Shown here: one piece after another, positions 37,262-45,795 of the stretch | Position numbering within the stretch: the first letter of the stretch is position 1 | Layout: the number at the start of each line of letters is the position of its first letter | From: Amaurobius ferox | Taxonomy: Eukaryota; Arthropoda; Arachnida; Araneae; Amaurobiidae | Assembly: GCA_951213105.1 (NCBI GenBank) | Contig: OX578137.1 | Span: 77,296,604-77,360,603 of the forward strand | Reading direction: 5' to 3' | DNA: 64,000 bases | Notes under the pieces: generated by a model | The model's input: the letters and a program-made list of their open reading frames with translations, nothing else | The model's database searches: none | Told to the model about the DNA's origin: nothing | Program-made: the position numbers and the translations under genes

Positions 37262-38749
37262 GATGACCTTACATCATGTGTATGCAGCAATAAAAATCTA
37301 ACCCCTTATGTCAACTCCTCTCATGGACATATTATTACTGGGGTTCTCAGTATAGTTCAGGATGATATACTTAGGGAAATTATGAATAAAGGGTCTAAAT
37401 TTCGCATTCCATTCTGTCATCACCATAAACAACTATTTCAGTCTATATCTTTTGATTTTGATAAATTCTTATATCAACTTGCTTGTTCACATTCCATTCC
37501 TATTGAAGCATTCCATCTATGGAAGTATACTACCTTACATTTACTTAAAAATGTTATTATAAACATTAAATTAACGAAGTCTAGGTATCCTCATAAACAA
37601 CTCCTATCTGCTATTAAAGAACTACTACAACATTTTGTCATGACTTATGTAGATAAAGCTTCTAATAATTATGCCATCATTTGTAGAAAATATTATGTTT
37701 CTCTGTTATAGAATTACTTAAAAAATAATCAAATTTTTAAACCCATTAATAATCAGTCTATCAAAATCAAAACTAAAATGCTAAAATTATATACACAATC
37801 AAATATTAATTGTAAGTTTTTTAAATTTCCTTATGTTACTTTGGTTCCTACATTCCACAAATCACCTCTCAGTTTTAGAACGGTCACTTGTGGACATAAT
37901 ACCTTTACCACTACAACTAGTAAGTATTTGCTTAACTGTTTAAATAGAATTAATGAATCTCATAAATTTAGGAATTCAGGATATTTCATTTTGAACAACA
38001 ATTTTGATTTAGTTAATCACTTTAGCAAGCTTCCACAAATTCTTGGTTTCCATACCTTTGATTTTAAAGACCTATTTAATAATATTGTCATTAAAGATTT
38101 ATATAAAGCTATTATCTCTCTTTATCATGACTATCTATCTTCCAATAATGTTGCATTTAATGTCAAAAACTTCCCTATGCTCCTACACTTTATGTTTTAC
38201 AACAATTATATTATCCAAGGTGATAACATTTACTTACAAACATCTGGTGTGCCACAAGGTGGCTGTAGTAGTAGTATTCTCTCTAACTTATATATTTATT
38301 ATTATGAATTTCATTTTAACTCTAATTCATATATTATATGTAGATATTTTGACGACTTAATTTGTATTATCATTGATGATTCCTATACAATTAATATTAA
38401 TTTTTACCCATCTAACCTAGAATTAATTCCTAATGAGCCTAGCGGTAGTCAAACTGTAAATTTTTTAGATCTAAATTTAGATACCCTCAATAATCATGTA
38501 ATCACCAATCTATATGATAAAAAAGATTCTTACAACTTCCATATCCTAAAGTTGCTATCATACCAATCTTGTAATTCTATTCAATTGTTTAGACACATCA
38601 TTTTAAACCAGCTATTTCGAATACATCGACTTTCTGATCCTCAGTTTCACTTTCTCCACATTAATAATCTTAAACGCATTTGTCAAAATTACCAATATCC
38701 GGAAGTATTTGTAAATAGTATTATTAATAATTTCAAATATACCACGTAA
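37262..38749 (+). pseudogene. Retroelement reverse transcriptase, copy 1 (nearly intact, one in-frame stop)
   Basis: One continuous frame runs from at least 37,262 through a single TAG at 37,709-37,711 to a stop after 38,746. The upstream part reads SSHGHIITGVLSIVQDDILR, which fits the N-terminal region of a metazoan RT family. In the 323-residue second part, counting from 37,778, the landmarks are VPTFHK (23-28), FDFKDLFNN (94-102, motif A Asp), SGVPQGG (156-162, motif B), RYFDD (189-193, catalytic motif C), NFLDLNLD (228-235) and LYDKKDSYNF (245-254). This layout resembles Penelope-like or related unclassified retroelements. No endonuclease, GIY-YIG or gag domain is visible. The extreme N-terminus merges into a microsatellite and is probably truncated. 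Confidence 0.8.
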
Positions 38750-39635
38750 TAATTTTACACATGCATTATTTATCTTTGATTGGATAACTCGTTTTGAGGA
38801 TTCACCCATTCTTATCACCTAACTTACCACTTGGCCTGAATCTAATACTGTTTACTATTTTCGAAAGATTATTTTCCACTTGTCCTGGGTCCTATACTGA
38901 TTACTATTTTTGAAAGTCTCCATACATATTATGATTCGTTCAAATGCATTCATTCCGGTGCCCACTCACATTGACGAAGTGAGGTGAAATGCTCAGTCGC
39001 TTGTTCAACCTACACGTGGTAGCAATGCTTGTGAGTTAATATTTTTGTTCGAGGAGGTTTTATTTTTCTGATTTGTAATTCAATTGATTTATTTTTCTCC
39101 TTCCACTAGCCAGTAGACAGTTCCATTGGTGTCTATAGTTAAATACTATCGCCATTGTCAGAAACTGGCTATTCTATCGGTTTTAATTCGAATTGTATGG
39201 CTTTCCTGCTGAGAATGCAATTTCGAACAAACCTCCATTTTTTGTGTAATTTCAATTGTTATGTCTTGTTATCTCTATGTCTTTTATCTTGAGCTAATTA
39301 TTATTGCCTTTTCTCATTTTTGCCGTGTTTTCTTTTTCATTTTTATTTATATTTATATATACTTTTTAAATGTGATTTTTGTATCCTAATATTCTTCACA
39401 TCCCCCTTTCCATTGTAGTGATATGTTACCTTCTATTTTTATCCTTAGTCTTGGTCTATAGTTACTCATTTGTAACAGATATGCTAGAGATGGGTTTTTT
39501 TGTACATCTTGTACATCTTTGTACATCCTTGTAGAGATCTAGCTATTATCTCTGATAAAAATCTAAAAAACGTTTTTAAACTTGTAACAAAATTCCGATC
39601 ACAAGAATATAAAAATCTGATGTGGGCAACACATG
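38750..39635. other. Downstream region of RT copy 1
   Basis: T-rich DNA, presumably the element's 3' untranslated region and flank. It contains a weak hammerhead-like arrangement near 38,945-38,993. The structured motif found near copies 2 and 3 is not visible here. Confidence 0.45.
38945..38993 (+). ncRNA. Weak hammerhead-ribozyme-like motif
   Basis: GCATT (38,946) can pair with AATGC (38,988). Between them are TTGACGA, one base from the CTGANGA core, and GAAA, in the order expected for a permuted hammerhead. A stem CTCAC/GTGAG also competes for this region. Stem II is not convincing and the first core base is wrong, so at best this is a remnant. Hammerheads are known in Penelope-like elements, which is why it is listed. 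Confidence 0.2.
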
Positions 39636-39725
39636 ACTTTCCTTATATAATTAAATGAATTTACTACTTTTACAGTAAAATAAATAGGTTTTTCTTCTAG
39701 TAGATACTAATATCCTTTCCAAGAT

Positions 39726-39892
39726 ATTGAATTTTCGACAATTAGTCGTCATTTTCATTGATTTAGCGTCATTTTTATCCATTTGGCGAGATTTTCGTTA
39801 ATTTGGCAACATTTTAAAAAGTCGCCAAGTTGGCGACATTCTGCCAATTTCGTCGCCAAAATCTCGCTAAGCGTTATGGACGAAGAAATAAG

Positions 39893-39939
<47 letters not shown>

Positions 39940-40187
39940 ACTTATTAGATATTGAATTTTCGACATATATTATATAGCTATTATTATATATTTATATATT
40001 ATATAACTTATTAAATATTGAATTTTCCACAATTAGTCGTCATTTTCATTGATTTAGCGTCATTTTTATCCATTTGGCGAGATTTTCGTCAATTTGGCAA
40101 CATTTAAAAAAGTCGCCAAGTTGGCGACATTCCGCTAATTTCGTCGCCAAAATTTCGCCAAGCGTTATGGACGAAGAGATAAGTTAT
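39726..40187. repeat. Duplicated ~172-bp block separated by (TA)n
   Basis: TATTGAATTTTC...GCGTTATGGACGAAG occurs twice with few differences, around a TA microsatellite at 39,891-39,936. Each block contains ~20-bp repeats of the GGCGAnATTTTCGTnAATTT type, the reverse complement of the minisatellite in the two TC-type Helitrons. Confidence 0.8.
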
Positions 40188-40669
40188 TCTTACAGCAGAT
40201 AAATTGGCGTTCAAATGCAAAAGTATTACTCAAAGTATCTTTTTTCATGAATGGGACGAGCTAGATCCGCGAGAATGATGTCACCCAATTTATCACATGA
40301 TATTATATATGAAAAATGAACATGTTTCTCAATAGGAAATTTTTTTTTTCTATTTTATATGACTTTTTGATAATTTTTTTGAAAAATGTGCAATATCTCG
40401 AGAACGGTTCATGTTAGCGTTCTAAAATTTATGTCAATCGCTTTCTAATGAAAAATTACATAAGAAATGTCTATTTGCGTAACTTTATTAGCAGTTTTGA
40501 TTTTTTGACGATTTTTCAAAATTTTATTCGAAAATTTAAGGGGGTTCTGAACATTCGATTGCGTATAAAAACAATAGGCTTCCAGTGTTTACAGATTGTG
40601 ATTTTTGTACCAAATTTGGTTCGAATCGGTCCATTCGTTCGTCAGTTATCGTCTCCACAGACCCACTGA

Positions 40670-40685
40670 CACACACACACACATA

Positions 40686-40732
<47 letters not shown>

Positions 40733-40740
40733 ACATACAG
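40670..40740. repeat. (CA)n microsatellite
   Basis: Interrupted ACAC tract inside the MITE-like element. The open frames crossing it (THTHTH...) are artefacts. Confidence 0.9.
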
Positions 40741-40872
40741 AGATCACTTCCAAAATGTTTGATTCGTGATCAGGGATGCTTGAAACGTGCTCTTCCGTCG
40801 AAAACTCGAATTCGAATTTTCGACCCCGTCACAATACTTTCCTTATACATTATGTATATAAGGAAAGTAATA

Positions 40873-42190
40873 ATGTAGACGAGGACTTTAATCACGATCT
40901 TGAAGAATTCATCTATAAATTAGCAGTCAAATACAATTTACCCATCCAAGCCATTCAAGAATGGAAATACAATTTTGTAAAGGAATTTCAGTTTTTTTTA
41001 CCATAAACAAAATAACAAGGCAAGAAACGCATCAGCCCCTGAAGCCATTAATGTAATTAAAGAAAACTTTGTTATTACATATACAGATAAAATCGTATCT
41101 AATTTTGCTTTTACTTGTAAAAAGTTTTTTATGGACACCTTACTCCAATGCTACCAAGACTGTACAATGTACACCCTATACAAATTACAGGTAATGTTCT
41201 GTCCAAAACGATAACAGACAAACGTATCGGCATTGAAATAAAATCTATTAAATTTCCGTATTTAATCCTTATTCCCAAGTTGCATAAAATACCAGTTAAA
41301 TTCCGCAAAGTAACTGTTGGATGGGGATCCTACCTGACTAAAGCTAATATATAACTTTTGAATATCCTCAAGTATGTCATGGAAAATATTAAAAAACAAA
41401 ATCATGTTAAGATCAAGAATGGTTTAGATGTTATAGATCGTTTTAAACATTGTCATAAGGACATTTGTTTTGAAAGCTTTGACTTTAGATATCTTTTTAA
41501 CAACATAGATTTATCAAAATATACTTAATACTGGAGAAGTTACATGAGGAATATAACCTGAAGGAATTTATTACATTTCGAAGATACCTTGACCTTATGG
41601 AACTGGTATTAAAAGAAAATATTCTACATGACGGAAACAATTACTACCGAAAAATTAGGGGAATACCCATGGGAGAAGCTTGTTCATCAACTTGGCTGAT
41701 ATTTGTCTCTCAACATTTGAAAAGGGCACCCATATTTTGTCAGAGATACCTTATTTCCGTTATGTTGACGATGTGCTTGCTCTTGGGGTGTTTTGAAGAC
41801 ACCACAAAATTCGATTTCACTTTTTATTCACAAGAATTGGAATTGATTGAAAACAGTAGAGATGAAAATGCAACGGTGAATTTTCTGGATATCTCAATAA
41901 AAAACATTGATTATACGGTCATTATACAACATTATATGATAAACGGGAATTATATAGAATCAAGCTCAACCATCTCATCGATTGGAAAACGTGTCTTGCA
42001 AAAAACAATTTCAGAAACGATATACTCGGACACTTCAGGAGAAACCGGGATAACAACACGTTTAAGAGGGGTTGCAACGTTACAAACTATAAAATCTTAT
42101 CAGAGGCATTAAAAAAACATTATCCTTTATATTTCTTAAAGGATTGTTATGATCCTTTTTTCAAAGATCACCAGTATTTTGATAGTTTAC
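40873..42190 (+). pseudogene. Retroelement reverse transcriptase, copy 2 (frameshifted)
   Basis: The family order is retained but split among frames. EDFNHDLEEFIYKLAVKYNL (near 40,880) is followed by YLILIPKLHKIPVKFRKVT (about 41,258-41,314), motif A as SFDFRYLFNNID (about 41,477), motif B as RGIPMGEACSS (about 41,655), motif C as YFRYVDDVLAL in a shifted frame (about 41,745), and NFLDISI (about 41,880). Several frameshifts and a premature stop after the PKLHK block make it inactive. The N-terminal part is cut off by the MITE-like element. It is closer to copy 3 than to copy 1 around PKLHK and IPMG. Confidence 0.78.
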
Positions 42191-42384
42191 TTCTTAATTC
42201 TGTATGTATATAAAGCTTCTGCGTTCCTATTGTGTATGCGCGCACGCGTACAAAATGCTCATATAAAAGACAGTGAGTAGGGATGGTTTATCATTTGGTC
42301 TAGTGCCCTTCTGTTCTGAGGTTCATGATCCTCTGTCTCCGGATGCCTTCGTATTTGCACGTTTGGGGGACCAGCCTTTGATTT

Positions 42385-42468
42385 GTATTGGTACCGTGAG
42401 CGTTGCCTAGGCAGTAAAGCTGCTTTAAACGGGAGGGGGAGTCGTAATCCTCCTCAACCATTATATGC
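42385..42468 (+). ncRNA. Structured motif downstream of RT copy 2
   Basis: Stems visible: CCGT (42,394-42,397) with ACGG (42,429-42,432); the palindrome TGCCTAGGCA; AAAGCTGCTTT; and a GAGGGGGA/TCCTCCTC stem-loop. Positions of variation relative to the copies at 44,077, 44,364 and 45,132 are compensated. The function is unknown. It lies about 200 bp after the RT frame, so a role in the element's RNA 3' region is a reasonable inference. Confidence 0.55.
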
Positions 42469-42699
42469 AAAGCATTTGTTTATGCCTTTTCCTCGTATTT
42501 CTTTGCTTATTTTCTGCGTCGAAGTTTAGTGCGGCATGGCGCCTGTTTCTGAGTAGTGCATTGGCTTTATGTTGAGGTATGGGTGGAAATTTCTATTTTG
42601 AATTTCACTTGTCACTTTTATCTATAACCTTCATTTATCTATAACCTTCACTTTTATCTATTATCTATAACAACATGAAGTGAGTAAGAGCGCTATATG

Positions 42700-43855
42700 C
42701 AGCACTTAATTCTCATTCATAATATAGATACAGTAGTGACTAATAATTATGCCTTTACCTGCAAAGCATTTTATGTGAAAAAATTAAAAAAATGTTACGA
42801 AGATGGAGATACAAAAAGATACAGCATAGCATTGAAGTCAACAAGAAAAGAGTAATGGCGATATATAAACGTATCGGATATGATATAACATATATCCGAT
42901 TTCCCTATCTGGTACTTATTCCAAAATTACATAAACAGCCAGTTAAATTTCGGCCTGTTACGGTCGGATGTGGATCATACTTGACCAGGGCCAATACCTT
43001 GTTTGCAGATTTATTAAAGCCTGTACTGAAAAAAATAAAATCAACTGGATCTATAATGATTAATAACAGTTTATAAGTAATACAGCGGTTAAAAAACACC
43101 CCAGAAGTACTATTTTTTAAAGTTACGATTTTAAAGATCTGTTTAATTGTATTAACTTAATAGATCTCTTCGATATTTTAATGCCTTTTTATAGTAATAA
43201 TGTTTACTTTATGAAATATGATTATAACAATTTCAAATGTTTAGTACTGTTTGAGAACATCTTATTTAATGGACTTGGTTTCTATAAACAAATAAAGGGA
43301 ATACCTATGGGAGGAGGATACTCGTCACTTCTGGCAGATTTATATTTATTCTACTACGAAAACGGTACACATTTACTTAATGAAATAATGTACTTCTGTT
43401 TCGTTGATGACATCCTCCTCGGACATATTGAAAGCTCTTTTCTCTTTGATTTTGGTTTTTACCCACGTAACCTTGAATTGATTGAAACAGTGGAAAGTAT
43501 TAAAGGTGAAGTGGTATTTTTGGATATAACTTTATATCGTAATCAACAGGATCAATTTTGCTATAAACTTTATGATAAACGGAAAAGTTTCAAATGTGAG
43601 ATAAAATATATTACACCTTGGCATAGCAATATCAGTATCAGAGTATTGAGAAATATGATTTGTAATCATTTTTATAGATATCGTAAATTAAATTCCACTT
43701 GTGAAAAGCGCATTAATTGTGAACGTCAATTAATTAAAGTGGCATTGGAAAACGGTTATCTTGTTGGATTCCTCAAAACTTGTTACAAAAACTTCTGTAA
43801 AGCTCTTGACAAAGACAATGCATTTTATACAGATTTTAACGATCTGTTGCCATAG
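42700..43855 (+). pseudogene. Retroelement reverse transcriptase, copy 3 (5'-truncated, frameshifted)
   Basis: It begins within the family's N-terminal third (NNYAFTCKAFYVKK near 42,745), continues as PYLVLIPKLHKQPVKFRPVT (about 42,902-42,961) and changes frame near 43,077. Motif A is YDFKDLFNCINL in that gap (about 43,123). The final 224-residue frame (43,181-43,855) carries motif B GIPMGGG (40-46), motif C CFVDD (73-77), VFLDI (112-116), LYDKRKSF (130-137) and a basic C-terminal tail. The C-terminal half is the best preserved of the three copies, and the catalytic VDD is intact. The truncated front and the frameshift make it inactive as it stands. Confidence 0.78.
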
Positions 43856-44076
43856 TTAAAACACTAACTTTGTATTAACTGTAACTGTATCTTAGCTGTT
43901 ATGTGTGTATAGAAAGAAGCTTCATTTGGATTTCTGGAACATCGTTCTCAAACTCTCGTTCCATGTTGGTTGATTCCCTTTTCGAGCCGTATTTGGCTTT
44001 CTTGATGTTGAATCCTGGCTTGTATTTTTTGGGATTCCGTTTTTCCCATACACATGGTTTTGGAACTGCTTGGTGC

Positions 44077-44162
44077 GATCAATGTTACTGGGAGTGTTTC
44101 CTAGGAATAAAAGCACGCTTTAACCAGGAATAGGGGTTACAATCCCCCTACACATTAATGAT
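44077..44162 (+). ncRNA. Structured motif downstream of RT copy 3
   Basis: CTGG (44,088-44,091) pairs with CCAG (44,124-44,127). TTCCTAGGAA and AAAGCACGCTTT lie inside. TAGGGG/CCCCTA (44,131-44,150) closes a TTACAAT loop, and ATCA.ATG / CAT..TGAT can close the whole. It is about 220 bp past the RT stop. Confidence 0.55.
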
Positions 44163-44363
44163 CCCTCTTTAGCATTCCTTTTGCTTTCTTTCATGCTTGA
44201 ATTTTAAAATATTTTAAGTGTTCCTATTCGGTATATATATATACAAATAAATAAATCTATCAACCACATCGAAATCAACCAACTGAAAATATACATATTA
44301 GGCGCAATGCTGCTAAACCAAGTACATATATAAAACGAAAGAGAATGAAGAAAGAACGACAAT

Positions 44364-44451
44364 GTATCAAAATTTCGCCGGGAGGGATTGTGACCCCCAC
44401 TTCCCGGTTAAGCCAGCTTGATGTCATGACGACACTCCCGGAAGCGGATAC
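44364..44451 (-). ncRNA. Structured motif in the left palindrome arm
   Basis: Minus-strand counterpart of 45,132-45,218, closed by GTATC/GATAC, with the same CCGG/CCGG pairing, GTCATGAC palindrome and G5/C5 hairpin. One base of the G/C hairpin differs between the arms (GGGAGGGATT versus GGGGGGATT). Confidence 0.5.
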
Positions 44452-45131
44452 ACTGTCGTAAACCAAGTACACTATACTAAAACTAAAAATGTAAAGTCAA
44501 AAAGGTGAAAGACCCATACTGACTATACCACGAAAACTGTATCTTCAAGTTTCATTACAACAAAACAGTAACACATATGACTATTTAAATATAAAATATA
44601 TAACAAGACAAACAAACCTCTTACACACGTCACCATCCAAGCATCAAAATTGTAACTGATACTACCTGTGCTGGTATGAAACACCTTTTAACTGTTCAAC
44701 TATTACGTCCGTGGTAGCATCATATCTCCTGTTCAAACTGCAAGTGTACTTTTATATAAATATAAGTAACTGTAACGGAAACCGTATCGGAACATAACCG
44801 TAACGGAAAGTTACAGCTTATATTTATACAAAGGTACACTTGCAGTTTGAACAGGAGATATGATGCTACCACGGACGTAATAGTTGAACAGTTAAAAGGT
44901 GTTTTATACCAGTAGAGGTAGTGTCAGTTACAATTTTGATGCTTGGATGGTGACGTGTGTACGAGGTTTGTTTGTCTTGTTATATATTTGATTTTTAAAT
45001 AGTCATATGTGTTACTGTTTTGTTGTAATGAAACTTGAAGATACCGTTTTTGTGGTATAGTCAGTATGGGTCTTTCACCTTTTTGACTTTACATTTTTAG
45101 TTTTAGTATAATGTACTTGGTTTACGACAGT

Positions 45132-45218
45132 GTATCCGCTTCCGGGAGTGTCGTCATGACATCAAGCTGGCTTAACCGGGAAGTGGGGGTCACAATCCCC
45201 CCGGCGAAATAGTGATAC
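45132..45218 (+). ncRNA. Structured motif in the right palindrome arm
   Basis: GTATC (45,132-45,136) with GATAC (45,214-45,218) closes the motif. CCGG at 45,142-45,145 pairs with CCGG at 45,176-45,179, GTCATGAC and AAGCTGGCTT lie inside, and GGGGG/CCCCC encloses the loop TCACAAT (about 45,185-45,201). Confidence 0.55.
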
Positions 45219-45252
45219 ATTGTCGTTCTTTCTTCATTCTTTTTTATATATA

Positions 45253-45339
45253 TACATATATATATTATAAATATTTCATTAAATATTTTTGATAGAAGTA
45301 AAATAAATAATGATACAATTTGCAGAATCTACTTCGAGA
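45253..45339. other. AT-rich spacer
   Basis: TA-rich DNA between the palindrome and the tRNA-headed repeat; nothing recognised. Confidence 0.5.
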
Positions 45340-45795
45340 AGAGGTTGCTATTCCGTCCGAGTAGCTCAGCGGTAGAACACCGGCGGGTTAGTACTTAGAT
45401 CTAGAGATGATTCCCAATTGGGAACCAAGATTCTTTAAAATAACGCCCGAACAAACCAACACTGTAGGTTAGTGCAATAATGTCGGAGGTTCCTAGGCCC
45501 TAGCACGGATTCAGTGGACTCTGGGATATTGAGCGCTGATTTGAAATTGGGGGGATAACTATTACGCAGAAAGCTAACTAGCAGGGTAAAAATAGTAGTG
45601 GGAGGTGGAATTGAAGTAAAAATAGTAGGAGGTGGTCAGCCAGATTGTCAGTTGCATGCCAAACTGACATTAGAAGGTGGAGAATGCAAAGTTCACTTTA
45701 ATAGGAGCTTACAATTCCGTCCCAAGAGCTCAACGTCAGAGCTTTGGCTCATCAGTACGAAGATACTGGGTTCGAGTCCCAAGGGGACACCAAGG
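45340..45795 (+). repeat. tRNA-headed tandem repeat (SINE-like dimer), middle copy
   Basis: Two tRNA-like heads occur at about 45,354-45,422 and 45,714-45,791 (GAGTAGCTCAGCGGTAGAAC and AAGAGCTCAACGTCAGAGC). The second has a good B-box, GGGTTCGAGTCCC. The body between matches the copies at 16,649 and 62,340 (CACGGATTCAGTGGA, GAGCGCTGATTTGAAA). This copy lies outside the segmental duplication, so the family is dispersed. Confidence 0.75.

Larger units (their letters stand above)
39636..40868. mobile_element. TIR-bounded MITE-like element (~1.23 kb)
   Basis: The left end ACTTTCCTTATATAA (39,636-39,650) is mirrored by TATAAGGAAAGT at the right end (40,857-40,868). The right end also forms its own hairpin with ACTTTCCTTATA at 40,836-40,847. 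Inside are a duplicated ~172-bp block (about 39,726-39,897 and 40,014-40,187), a TA microsatellite and a CA microsatellite. No transposase is present, and no clear target duplication was found. It lies directly upstream of RT copy 2, which starts about 5 bp later. Confidence 0.55.
44325..45252. repeat. Foldback palindrome (~0.93 kb, ~460-bp arms)
   Basis: The sequence from about 44,325 to 44,787 is the reverse complement of about 44,790 to 45,252 with scattered mismatches. The arms continue almost to the centre near 44,788. Outer ends are GAATGAAGAAAGAACGAC and GTCGTTCTTTCTTCATTC. Each arm carries the structured motif also seen after RT copies 2 and 3, suggesting that the palindrome arose from two RT-element 3' ends in opposite orientation. 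Open frames here are arm shadows. Confidence 0.88.

Noticed and set aside
40585..40878. 97-residue frame with HTHTHT run
   Set aside because: It translates a CA microsatellite inside the MITE-like element.
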